From the NCBI RefSeq assembly GCF_035083965.1, contig NC_089723.1:36153193-36217192 (forward strand): DNA of 64,000 nt, given 5' to 3'. Of this stretch, positions 34,825 through 46,200 are shown in pieces (position 1 is the stretch's first letter; every line of letters starts with the position of its first letter). Position numbers and translations under genes: made by a program. Source of the stretch: Branchiostoma lanceolatum (taxonomy: Eukaryota > Chordata > Leptocardii > Amphioxiformes > Branchiostomatidae). The notes beneath the pieces are model-generated. The model had not been told where the DNA came from. It saw nothing but the letters and a program-made list of their open reading frames with translations, and did not search any database.

Positions 34825-34947
34825 CATTAAACTCCTATCCAGTGCCGAAACAAAATCAGAAGGAATTGCAGTCAGTGGCGTGTGGTGGAGTTGATGCGAT
34901 GTCTTGATGACAACGACTTATCAACGATGACGTGACTGACTTGTTGT

Positions 34948-36841
34948 TTAGAAGCAGCCGCTGACGTAGCTGGCGGTGTTACCCTGGCAGTTGTTAAGCC
35001 AGCCATACCTGTTAGAGAGTGAAAGAGAAAAATGAAGACCACAGCATGTCCAGGAAAAACGGTACAAAGTTCGGAAACTCTGCTGCAGTACCAAGGTCTG
35101 CCACAGGGGGGCCCAAAATAGACCTTGCCCGTCGCGTTCACAGCACCTACCCACACACCAAATATCATCATAATCCATCCAGGAGATCTTTGGTTATTGC
35201 TTCGGAAAAAGATACAGACGGACACTCAATTGGACAAAAGAGGGCAAATATTATACTATTATTTTTTTTTAATTTTCATGGCGGTAACTAGCAATCCTTG
35301 CTTACAGTATGAACTCCTTTGCCACAGCTACGTATACACTAACAAGCTACAAACAAGCTCTACATGGACACCACTAGCGACCTGTGTGCGAGTAGCCATG
35401 AGTCATCCTGCCTGTCTACAACATTGCACCAAAGCCAAATCACTGACTATACAAAACCACCGTGTTACTAAGTTCAGTTATCAAACAACAAACACGACAC
35501 AATGTATTCAAGGAGGATAGAATGGGGATAAAACAATTGATGACAACAGAAAAGTTCACTGACCAGGCAGAGAAGCCATGACGATTGTAGATCATCTTGG
35601 CGCAGCGGACGTCATCAGCGATGTTGTTGTCACGGAGGTCTAGGTTTGAGAAGGGTAGAAATGAGTTACCAACTGCAAATATGCGAAAACTGCCGATGGT
35701 GAACTTGCCGATAAAGCTTTGAAAAATGATATGATTCAACAACTGTTATGTTCGGCAACATCATGTACCGGTATATGCACAAAATTGTATTCACCTAAAA
35801 TCACATTCTCCAATAGCACTAAATACACTTAAATTTCATATCTACATTATGATAACTGGAATGCCATAAAAGAGAAAAACACCAAAACAGCTTTCTACAG
35901 ATTTGCGATGATAGTTCGCATGGTTAATGTTGTATGATTCCCAACTTACTGGAGCAGGAGACGCCACAGTCGTTGTGTGGTCCACCGTCGTCGCACCAGT
36001 AGTAATCGTTGACCTGGAACAGCCCGTGATCGTAGGATCCGTCCCAGTTGGGGCCGCCCTTTGCGCCAGTCCTGAAGGAACTCTCGTGCTGCACCAGGCA
36101 GATCCCTATGGGAACATCACTTGTGGTTCGTCATCACTTCATCAATTGTTGAATATTAGAAATAGTGGATTGTTATGTATCTACAAATTGCCATACATTG
36201 TACCCGTTACAATTGTCGCGCAATAAAGTTCTTCTTCTTCATCATTTATGTCGCATTGTCTGTGCAGCTTGTGCTACGTAAATTTAAGGTCAATCCCAAC
36301 GCGGGGGTACATATGAACTACAAATAGCCAAAGGGGAGTAAGTCATGACCAGGAGCTGAAACGAGTGAGTTATATATTGTTCGTAAAATCAACTTATGAC
36401 CAATACTTGAACAAACTCCTCAGAGGCTGTGGAGAGGTTCGGCTGAGCTTCCACATATTTCGTCGTTCTGGGCCTTTGTATATAGCAAAGGCTGGTGCGA
36501 TATTAAGATGCATCTAGTGTGTGGGCTATTCTTCAGAAGACGGTAGTATTGCATTGGATGGAACAACAGTGGCAGGATTATGGATGCTTGACTTAATGTG
36601 GAAACTAAACTAAGGACCTCGAAAAAGTGGACGCAATGGTCATGGTGTAGAGATGGTAACTATTACAGGTTTGACTGTAAAGCGTTAAAGTTAAGAATGA
36701 CCATAGGTACTCACAGTCGCCGGCCTGAGATCGTGAAGTCAGACCACGGGACACCAGCTCTCTGGCCAGTTCACAGCGCTCGTAGGTCTTGGCGTGCGCC
36801 GTGCACACCAGCCCCATCAACAGGACAACAGCCAGGAACAT
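34948..36841 (-). CDS. LYZ: c-type lysozyme B
   Basis: Tandem paralogue of lysozyme A. Exons 36715-36841, 35950-36105, 35564-35639 and 34948-35008 have identical lengths (127+156+76+61) and phases, and encode 139 aa. The signal peptide is identical, and the mature protein begins KTYERCELAREL. The catalytic Glu (HESSF) and Asp (SYDHGLFQ) and all eight cysteines are kept. Differences from A include AREL for ANEL, GDW for GEW, AKGG for ARGG, FQVNDYYWCDD for FQINDHYWCDN, AKM for AQL and a SGCF end for SGCW. Introns, 3' UTR and promoter are also alignable, so the duplication covers roughly 3.4 kb. Its TATA position is degraded to TATGAATA, so its expression may differ. Secreted peptidoglycan hydrolase. 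Confidence 0.95.
36190..36241 (+). repeat. 3' end of a LINE/SINE-like repeat with TTC tail
   Basis: Second copy of the GCCATACATT...GTCGCGCAATAAAG 3' end seen at 391-447, with a TTCTTCTTC tail. It lies in intron 1 of lysozyme B, antisense to the gene. Confidence 0.55.
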
Positions 36842-38135
36842 CTTGGACTCCTCTGCAGCTTGTACTGAACACAGTGTCGCTGAGCTAGTCTTCGGTGGAT
36901 GAGTTCTAGTGGTGACTACGCCATGTATTCATACATATCAGCGACCTACTTTTGATGAGACCGGATCTTTGCACAGTGTATCTCTATTGCTCTATCACTG
37001 TGTAGGACAAACGGAAACTACACAAATGCAAATATATTGTTGGTAAACCAAAGTTTGCAAGTCATCTAATTTTTGCTGTACACCAAGTTTCATCATCTTT
37101 GCATTGTATTCATTTGTATTACACGGTATTGTATTGTATTCTACTGTAGATATCAATGTCCCTCAAGCTGCCTTTTTTTTTAGAAATGTGTGTCTGCAAT
37201 GTTGATGTGTTAATAGAGAATTGAATTGAATCTTCCTGCCAGACACAAAGCGCCAAAGTGATGTGCTCTTTGGTTATAGGACGAAACATTTCTTGTGTCA
37301 AGTTGATTTCTCTTCTTTCTTCTTCTTGACATGAAAATTTCATGATGGCTTTCAAAAGAAACTTGATAACGTCTGTCGTACACACTTACATCATCCACAC
37401 ACAACACCTTAGGATATTCTAATCTTTGCAGCTTCTTAAAGCTGGCGAGCGGTTTCAGTTCACCTTGAGTTGTCTTAAACAAGGTCAGCCACGCGCAGAA
37501 TGTCTGTCCGTTAAGATAGGTCAAAAGGAAGAGCTTGCCATAAGTCACGCGTTTCAGCCTCACCGAGTGCCTCTATTCTCAAGCTAAGATAAGATAAGAC
37601 ATAACTTTACATCTTTAGATATGTGTGCTCAGTGTGGGATCAGCAGCAGCTGCGCCGGAAAGATCACCTTGTCTCATCTTCTAGGCCTGTCATAGTGACA
37701 TAGACAGATATCAAACGCGTTGGCTGACCTCGAGTTCAATCCACCTCGGAACCGCACGTGATTTTAGGAGGAAAAGGGTGTATGGGCGGATCCCTAGAGC
37801 CCTATGTGAGCTACGTCACCATACGTGGACAATAGTAATACAGTAGTCAAAACTATCCAAAAAACCCAATCATGGGACGATAAAACTACTCTATACGTAC
37901 AGGTGGTCACTATAGACAAGATGATTCTTAATGCTTGTGTCAATGGGGGACACCAGAAAGGGGTCATATTGACCAGGTAGTCCTTATGGAGTGGCCGAGA
38001 GGGTGACAAGATCTACATGCACTGCATGTTATACAGCCACATTAGCATGAATGTACGTGTGGGGCTACCGCATAATAATAACTTGACATTCATGAAATAA
38101 TACTTACAAATTTCAAGATGCATTTTATCAGTAAT

Positions 38136-38533
38136 AATTTTATTTGCAAGTTCTTGACCTAGGGCTAATTGTAACAGGAAGCAATGCGTGGCAAGGGTAT
38201 ACTGTACAGATAGTGCGAGTTAACAATGTTGACTAGTAGAACACATGGCTATTCTAAAAACTGCTACGGAATAAAATCTACGCTTTTTGGGTTTGACTTC
38301 TTTTTTGGAAGCAGTGGAAGACGAAGTGTCCCACTTTTTTTCTAATGAGTGGGTTTCGGGAGGTTAACAAGGTTCTAGTTTTATTTTCGTCAGTAAACGT
38401 TTGGAAATGGTGGTAAGTTTTGGAGGCTTCTTTAAAAAGCACTTTTCTTTCCCTATCATTGAAGGGGCAGTTTGAGATAAAATGTATTTCGTTTTCCACC
38501 ACTTTCGACATACAGTAGTTACAAAATTAGATA
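38136..38533 (-). mobile_element. LINE 3' fragment (reverse transcriptase tail)
   Basis: On the minus strand 38511-38278 reads VENEIHFISNCPFNDRERK...NPLIRKKVGHFVFHC, the conserved cysteine/histidine end of many LINE reverse transcriptase proteins. The fragment interrupts CAGTAAT|GCGTCAT, which is uninterrupted in the second copy of the local duplication at 39541-39570. That places the insertion at about 38136-38533. Confidence 0.65.
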
Positions 38534-38799
38534 TGCGTCATCAGAATTAGTCTTTGTGTAATGTTTTAAGTACATGTGTCCGGTTTGCTTTTTCCTCTGG
38601 TAGGGGGGTTCTCACGCTCAAACTAGGTATTTGTTCATTTACTATTATTCACAAGTTTCTTGTCTTGTCAAACATTCTATATTCTACAATGTACATGTAA
38701 CTTTGAGAATATAAGTTGTGTACTACTCGAATCCTTCGTCACTTCGTCTTTGTCCATTCATTTGTATCATTTGATGTTTCTTTCAATTATCAAAACAAA

Positions 38800-39830
38800 T
38801 TGGTCCTTAATGCTGGTTGTCTAAGGCGAGCACGCGAGTTAAACACCTGCCAACTATATTCTATATTTCGCTCTCCCAAACTTAGCATCAAGACAGAGTA
38901 ATGTGAGAAATGTGCATATGTCAGTTGGCGTATTTCATGAGTCAGGATGATGATATACTAAGTCAACATCGCACTACCGCCATAGGTGACTATGGTCACA
39001 AGTATTCGCACCTTCCAAATGGCGTGATATTTTCCAAGGTCGACTCTGCGATAACAAAAATACATAGTCTGCGTATGGTTCGATCTGCATTCAGCAAACA
39101 CGCTGATTTTGTCACAGCTATGTTTTCCCAGTGAATATCACTGGCGCATGGACATTCAGATGATTTCAGCAGCGAAACTTAAGATTTAGATTTGCCAAAG
39201 AAAAAAAATCCACATGACTTTATCATGTATTCATATATGCAATGTCGCCACTTTGTCCACCCACCCCCTTTCATACGTTTGTTTGTTAGTGTGTTCGTTT
39301 TGAACATAATCTCCAGTTATTTTTACCAGTTTATCGTCCCTTTGTCACTGTGATCAGCAAGACATAAACTATTGTAAGCTTTTATGTAGATGTAAAACAG
39401 GTTTGACAGCATGTTATACGGCTGTATTATCGCATAAGCGTACTTTTGCGCATTGTACGTACGTGTGGGACTACCGCACATGTACAACAATAACCTGGCC
39501 TCCATGAAATAGCATTTACAAAGATCGTACAAAGAAAGCATCTGATCAGTAATGCGTCATTAGAATTATTAACCCATACAGACTGTCCAAGGCTAGCACG
39601 CGACTTTAAGACTTAGCAACTACATTCTATATTTTGCTCTCCCAAACTTAGCATCTGATGTGGGAAATGTGCATATGTCAGTTGACGTATTTTATGAGTC
39701 AGGATAATGACATAAGAAGGTCAACAGCGCAGTGCGGCAGGTGACTATGGTCACAAGTATTCGACCCTTCCAAATGGCATGATATTTTTCAAGGTCGACT
39801 CTGTGATAACAAAAATACATAGTCTGTATA
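38800..39830. repeat. tandem duplication of intergenic DNA
   Basis: The block 38800-39085 is repeated at 39570-39830 with modest divergence (shared GCTCTCCCAAACTTAGCATC, GGTGACTATGGTCACAAGTA, GATAACAAAAATACATAGTC). The upstream part 38040-38135 matches 39450-39555, so the duplicated unit is larger and its first copy was split by the LINE fragment at 38136-38533. Confidence 0.7.
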
Positions 39831-40191
39831 TACAAAAATACAAAGTATTGGAAAGAATGCTATGTTGGTATTTTGGCCAACGCTTTCTTTGCTGCAACGT
39901 GGGAGATAATAAGTGCAAATTTTGCCATGAGTTCTGTAAACGCTGTGAGCGTTTGTCAGAACTACACTGTATAGATAGACACGTCACGTGGTTTATAGTG
40001 TCCTATCGTTTGCCATAATAGTACGTCAGCGCGGCGGGAACGTCAGCAGCTGCCCCATCAGATAACGGGACCGTGGACCGTTGGAGTGGTCTGTTATGAC
40101 TAGTGAAAAATGATAATCTTGCTTTAATACCGTACACATTCCTGATATCGATACATGCCTACGTTTTGTGCACCAGGTATGCCAGCTTAAT

Positions 40192-40543
40192 ACAACAAGC
40201 TTTGAAATCAGATTCAACAAGCTTCAATCAGATTCAACAAGCTTCAGACAGATTTAACAAGCTTAAATCATACTCTGCGCTTATTGGGAAACGAAACACA
40301 TAAACTATATGTATTGAATGCTTTCATTTATTTGTTAGTTAACTTTTGTGTATATAAGTATATAACTGTATAAATTATATTCCTTTCTTGTCTGATGGCG
40401 CTGCCATCTTATCTGTATTTGTTATTTATGTTGTTTAATAATAATAAAAAGCATACTCAATTGGGCACCACGTAGACCAGCTTCAACCAGATTCAAGAAG
40501 CTTCGATCAGATTCAACAACATTCAACAAACTTCAACATGCTC
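40192..40543. repeat. 20-bp tandem units AATCAGATTCAACAAGCTTC
   Basis: Four units at 40192-40270 and about three at 40479-40543 flank 200 bp of AT-rich DNA. Related units in reverse orientation lie at 29895-29975, so the motif is dispersed. Confidence 0.65.
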
Positions 40544-40939
40544 TAGTCCGTTGTGCCAGGACGACGACCGCCCTGTTGAAGACTTGGTTGCATGCAAATC
40601 GCCCACGAGACAGTCGAAATAACTAATTATATATGTATGAAGAGCATACTTTAAGCAACAAACTACCCTACAAAGCTACATCAATTATTCCTAAGAAGGG
40701 TGATGGATCGGGCTTTTTTTTTGGCAAGTGGATCAGAGCACAGCTAAATATTCCTTATCAAATTCCTACAACAAGGAAGATCTCAGATCGAAAATCCTTG
40801 CAAGTAAGTATCGTGATGTCAAGAAATTGGCCGAGAATAATCAACTTGAAAAAGAAATGTTTTATCATGTAACTTAGGACACATTGTGAGACGTAGTGTA
40901 CAGTGATGACTTGGAAATTTACAGCGCTAAGAAGTTGAA

Positions 40940-41075
40940 CAAGACTTCGAGGTCAGCTTTGGTTTACCAAACAAATTTGCCTTTATAGTTTCGATCCGTT
41001 TATTCTCCACACTAATAAAGATCCACAAAGTGCCGGTCGCCGTCAAATGAAGGTCGCTGATGTATCTATACATAA
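40940..41075 (+). pseudogene. orphan lysozyme promoter copy
   Basis: Plus-strand sequence CTTTGGTTTACCAA, AAATTTGCCTT, AAAGATCC and CGTCAAATGAAGGTCGCTG follows, in the same order and spacing, the minus-strand promoter of lysozyme A (33600 down to 33490). The TATA position reads CTATACATAA. No lysozyme exon follows on the plus strand; a dispersed repeat begins at about 41138. Either the gene body was lost or only the promoter was copied. Confidence 0.6.
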
Positions 41076-41137
41076 TGCTGGGCAAAACCCGGTTGGGGTG
41101 TCGCGCCCAGGGTGTATATATATATTATTTACATATA

Positions 41138-41285
41138 TCTAACGTCCCCCGGATAGGACGTTAAATGAAAGTCCCGTGTTTGAGGAGAGCCACACCACGA
41201 GCACGTATAAGAACCCACCGCACTTATCCAAAAGAGTGGGGGTCCTTCTCGGTGTGACTGTGGTTCAAAACCTACAGTCCTATGG
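41138..41285 (+). repeat. dispersed repeat (ACGTTAAATGAAAGTCCCGT family)
   Basis: Reverse complement of the repeat at 34005-34290. The GAGCACGTATAAGAACCCA block is related to GGGTTCTTTTACGTGC at 47733. Confidence 0.5.
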
Positions 41286-42145
41286 CCGTGTTCAGTATAA
41301 GCAGAGCACATTTTTTTTCAGTTCTCGAGTATTTATTTTTCAAAATTATAGACAGCAAAATGAAATAAAACCAAACATTTAAGAGAACTGTTTCTTTGAA
41401 ATAAGATATTTTATTATAGATTTCCCCTACTATCATAAAGCTTGGAAATTGTACAAGACATTGTCATTCATAAAAAGACTCTATCAAAAACACTCTACAC
41501 TTCGTTCGCACAGCGAACAACTTGTACCAAATGCTTTATACATACTATCTACAGTCCTTACATACATCTCTGGCGCTCAGTCTACTTTAGCTGGGAATAT
41601 CCACATCCATTGGCAAACAAAATGCTGTATAAAAATAGATTAAAAAACTTTCAATCTTTTCCAGAACAGCTATTCTGTCCTCCTCCTTTATACCACCTTA
41701 CTTGTTGTCCATTCTTTGTCCATGATGTTTGCTTTTATCAAAATCATTCCTTTAAGCAGCTGAGTTTATATTTTCCCAGTACAAAAGAGTAGGATAGTCA
41801 ATGAACTACATGTAAAAACTAATTCATATGAAATCGAGCAATTTGCAAAAGTTAATTTTAAGATCAAGCAACCTTTTATCAATAAATTACAGATTTAAAT
41901 ACAAAAAAATGCTTGTATCAGAGAAAACTAGCCCCTATTTTAGTCCAATATCACACTGTGTGGCACTACTTAAACAATTATCAAATAGCAAAATCACCCA
42001 GCTGTTAAAAGTAGCAAAATGTAATTTTGCCATTCTATTGTCACATCTAGTATCAATCCATGGCACCCATAAGATAGCAAGCAGTTGGCTATTTCAACGA
42101 AAATAGAGTTTCTGACTAATATCAATTTAGTTATTGCCTGTCTTC

Positions 42146-42355
42146 TACAGTCGAACCTACCCAAAAAGACTCAAAGGACCACTCAAGGGACCAATAAAAT
42201 CTGGTCTATGTGGACAGGTGGTCACTGTAGACATGATTCTAGATACTTGTGTGAATGGGAAAAATCATCTAGCAGACCACCAAAAAAGTGGTCACGTTAG
42301 CCAGGTGGTCCTCATCTATACATTGTACTTAGTCACTCGTAATGGTTTGACTGTA
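42146..42355. repeat. MITE-like copy with TACAGTC...GACTGTA ends
   Basis: Ends TACAGTCGAACCT and GGTTTGACTGTA are inverted. The internal GGTCTATGTGGACAGGTGGTCAC and AAAAAGTGGTCAC are shared with the copy at 63744-63919 and with partial copies at about 37840-38000 and 36635-36679. Confidence 0.65.
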
Positions 42356-42894
42356 TTTAGAAATCACCATTTGAAAGCCTGAAACAACTCCATAAGTTGC
42401 AAATGTTGTGAAATTGTGGGAAGGGCAAGAACTGCAGCATTACAGCACAGTACACAACTAACAGGTCCGGACCTGAACCTCTGTAAAGGTACCTGATGTT
42501 ATATTTAGGCAGACCTCCATAGTAAATATGGATTTGTTTGCAATACATTGTAGTGCCTAGTATCTCCTTCAAAATTCTATACATTTAACAAAATAACAGT
42601 AAAGCATGGCTCATTGTTATGTGTGACCAAATGTCCTTCAAAGCAATAAAAGAAAAATGGCAACTCTATCAGACAATATGGTCTTATCTCTTGTCTTGCT
42701 CCTTGTCTATTCTGTGGTTAATATCATTGTTGTTTCTAAAACAGTACATCCCTAACTTTCTTCTTCCTATTGACTAAAATGGCCACAATATCTCAGTCAT
42801 ACACGAGCATTTAAGTTTCCCATCTATGCAAATGAGAGCACACTTAAACATCTATAACAATGGGAAACTTCCCTCCATGATTGGTTTACGTCTG

Positions 42895-43010
42895 TTCTCC
42901 AAGCAGAGGTTTTGGGCGAGAGGGCTTAGGACCTTCCCATAGAGGGAGAGAAACATTACAAATCGCGGTCACTCTTAGCCCAGTCTTGACCGTAACCTCT
43001 GCTTGGAGAA
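42895..43010. repeat. short inverted-repeat element (TTCTCCAAGCAGAGGTT)
   Basis: TTCTCCAAGCAGAGGTT and AACCTCTGCTTGGAGAA face each other about 80 bp apart. The same termini, slightly degraded, bound 48984-49101. It lies in the probable 3' UTR of the TIR/SAM gene. Confidence 0.65.
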
Positions 43011-43205
43011 TAGCTACAGAATTCACACTGCAGAACTCTTTCCTTCACCAGTCAATCAGACTGTAGAATCCGGTACACAATGATGGGCGCCTGTCATGTT
43101 AGGGAAGACTGGTGTGTCTGTAAGTTTGGTATCTTAATAAAGAATTAAAGATTTTTATGTCTGCAACATGAACACCGAACACTAAGAGCAGCAGTAGCAT
43201 ATTGC

Positions 43206-46200
43206 TCATGTCTTGGCTGGCTGAAGATGCTTCTTGACTCTTTCCAACACCTGGTAAAAGTTCTGCTTGAAGAGCTTGTCCGTACTCAGGTCCACCGAGC
43301 TCAACTTAGCAAGGATCTTCCTCACAGCAGTAGGGGCTCCCTCTGGCGGCCAGGGCAGGAAGCGCAGCATTAGTGGAATGATGGGTTTGTACAGTGTTTC
43401 TGCCAACGTGAGGTCCTTGCTGCAGTTGTCTGATTGGATGTACTTGGGGGTGATGCAGCAGATGACCACGGAACAGGCGCGCATGTTCCGTTGGATCTGG
43501 CTGGTGATTGGTTCGCCGGACGTCTCTGGGCGGGACATCAGGGCGGCGTTGCGACTGCTCATGCTGCTGTGACCTCGCGTCACCGGGCTGTGGACAAAAA
43601 GAAAATAATGTAGAACTTACTCATCAATCAATCAACCAATCAATCAACCAACAAGGCAATAAATCAATCAATTTATCAATCAACCAAACAACGGTAGGCA
43701 TTAAGTGCTGATGCATGGTGACTGCACCCATCTCTCTCCAAAATGTTCTATTTCAGAACACTGCACAGGATAATTTTGACTTTTTCCGTCAACCCACACA
43801 CAAAATCATGATCATTTATAACACATGAGGTGCCATTTTAAAAGAAATAAAAACGCTTTCCAGTGATATATACATAGATACAGTAATACAATGTACTTGA
43901 CTGATCAGATTTAACTTTCCAAACTTTTTGTGTATTTCATCTGGACATGGTGGAACATGGTAATGTATCATGGACTTACATGTACCCTGTCCCATGGGTC
44001 AACATATGATGATGATCATGTATTTTACATGTACCTACAGCTAGAAGCAACCACACACCTGATATCAGCCCAGCAGGTGACCCCACTAGACTCCAGCATG
44101 TTGCGAATGTCGTCCACCCGGGCCTGCGTGTCCCACTGGTAGCTGATGAACACCTTGGGTTCCAGGTACTCTGTCAGAGGCCACATGATCTGACCTGCAG
44201 GTCAAAGATGCAGGTTAAAGGTTACAGCAGCTGCAACAATTCTTATGTACATGTACATAAAAATCTGATAGCACAAAAAAGCACATAGTTATAACAGAAT
44301 TCTGGTTGCAACAATTCTGTAGTACAGTAGTATGCATTGACTGTAAACGATCAGGAAATTGCGGGGGAAAAATTTCAAGATTTGTATGAAAAGCAGCAGT
44401 AGCTAGAACACTGTGTTGATAATCACAAGTTGTACATGTATACTGTCTTGCTGCAATATAACAGCTACAACACAATAGGTGAGAAAATTACACCTTAGTA
44501 TACATGAAGCTCAACAGTTTGTGGTTTTCACACCGAGTGACCTCTCCACTGCAAATTCAATTGACACCACAAATGTGCTTTTCCAAAGTATTACTAACTG
44601 TACTAACAGCACTACGGAATGTTTTCATCTGCAAATTTAAAACACTGCAAAAACGTCCTTTCCCTACCTACCGGGAAACAAGTTTACAGTGTCATGGCTT
44701 ACCTGATTGTGGAGCGGCCAGGACTTGTAGTGGCTTGAGTCCCTCGGCCATGCGGTTCAGGTACGCCTGCTCCAGAACGATTCCCGAGACCTTTCTGAGC
44801 GGGCGCACCTGGTGTTCTAGGACGTCCATGCTGTCTGCGTACATCTTTGTCTCAAAGTCGATGGCTGGGTTCTCACCTGAACAGGTGTGTTGGAAGGAAA
44901 TGGGAACATCTTGATATGTATAATAAGGACTGTTGGAAATTGAAATAAGACTCAGGTTTCTGTGGCCAATTAAAAATTCTTTTCTTCATTCAGATCATGA
45001 ATTGTCACTTATTGGACTGGAATGGAATGTAACAAAGTCTCAAAGTTCTGAGAGAAATTCATCTAATATGGTTTGACCTTTAATGAAGACCAATATTCCA
45101 CATTTTCGCCACACTAAACACACTGGTCACAACTAAACATGTTCAAAGTCAAAAACTTAAGGCACATTTAGCAAACATTGAATACATTCGCGTTTTAGTT
45201 GAAGTAAAAATAAAGGAACAGAATATGTTAAAACGCAATTGAAGGTTTGTCTAGCTGTATCAGAAATATGAATTTGCCTCTGAACAGTTCTTAAATGGAT
45301 AAAATAGGGTTCAGGTTTGTACAAGTTCAATATTATTATTATCATAATAGTCATTTTAGTTTACAGGTTTCAGCTTGACACTGTCTCAGGAGCAAGGAAG
45401 AAGTAGTGGACCTGGTACTCTGGATTCCCAAGCATGGGAAAAGGATGCCAGGAAGACCAGCAGCAACCTTTATAGACACACTCAAAAAAGACACTGGACT
45501 TGAAGTGGATATATATATAGTATGCTTCAGGCGATGAAGGACCGAAAGACTTGGGCTGGCATCTCGACTCGTGACTGGAAGGTCTCGACATAAGCAAGTA
45601 AGTAAGTTCAGCTTGAGTCTTGAATTTCGAAATGAAATCTGGGACTTACCTAGAATGGCCTTCATGGCAGGTCTGAGCTTGCACCACATGTTTTTGAACA
45701 GAGCCGTGACGATTGTCCTGTTCAGCCACTCTGCAAAGACGACCTCGTTGAACACGAAAGGGGACGTGGCGGCCGCTTCTGTCAGGAGTACCAGGATGTT
45801 CTTACAGCCGGCGATCCGCGGAGCGTTTATCTGGAGGAACTCTTCCTTGGACTGGCCGAGCTTGTCATGGGTGTCAACCTGTGAACGGTGGATTTTGCAG
45901 GATTTCAGATTTCTATTTTTTGATTTTATTAGAATTGCAATAGTGCAGCATTTGGGCAAGACAGTGGACTAGCCCCCTGCTATAGTGATTGCACAACGTT
46001 GTGTGGCCCAAGGGCTTCAAAACAGAGATGGGTGTTGCCATAAGCGTACATGGTTTAGGACACCCGGACTTTAACTTTGACTTAAGTTTAAATTGCATTT
46101 TGACATAAATATGCAGAGTGCCAAAAAGGAGGTAGCACACGTTGGGGGCCTGACCCACATTGTAATTCAATCAGGGTACAGAGGTGACGTAATTACGTCA

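Larger units (their letters stand above)
33413..34947. other. intergenic between lysozymes A and B
   Basis: The first 190 bases are the promoter of lysozyme A. The rest contains a repeat-family block at 34005-34290 and the lysozyme B 3' UTR near 34820-34947. No exon recognised. Confidence 0.5.
36842..43205. other. intergenic, repeat-rich, between lysozyme B and TIR/SAM
   Basis: The lysozyme B promoter occupies the start. Further on are a LINE fragment inside one copy of a tandem duplication (38030-39830), 20-bp tandem units (40192-40543), an orphan lysozyme-type promoter (40940-41075) and two MITE-like copies. The part from about 41400 to 43205 is likely the 3' UTR and downstream region of the TIR/SAM gene. 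No further exon is recognised. Confidence 0.5.

Noticed and set aside
36598-36888. Plus-strand open frame overlapping lysozyme B exon 1
   Set aside because: Antisense of a well-supported signal peptide and mature N-terminus.
41442-41792. 116-codon plus-strand open frame
   Set aside because: No recognisable domain, atypical composition, in the probable 3' UTR region of the TIR/SAM gene.
43620-43690. Run of TCAA/ATCAATCA units
   Set aside because: Degenerate simple repeat inside a TIR/SAM intron; no further structure.
45571-45972. 133-codon plus-strand open frame
   Set aside because: Antisense of exon 2 of the TIR/SAM gene, whose minus-strand frame has matching splice phases.
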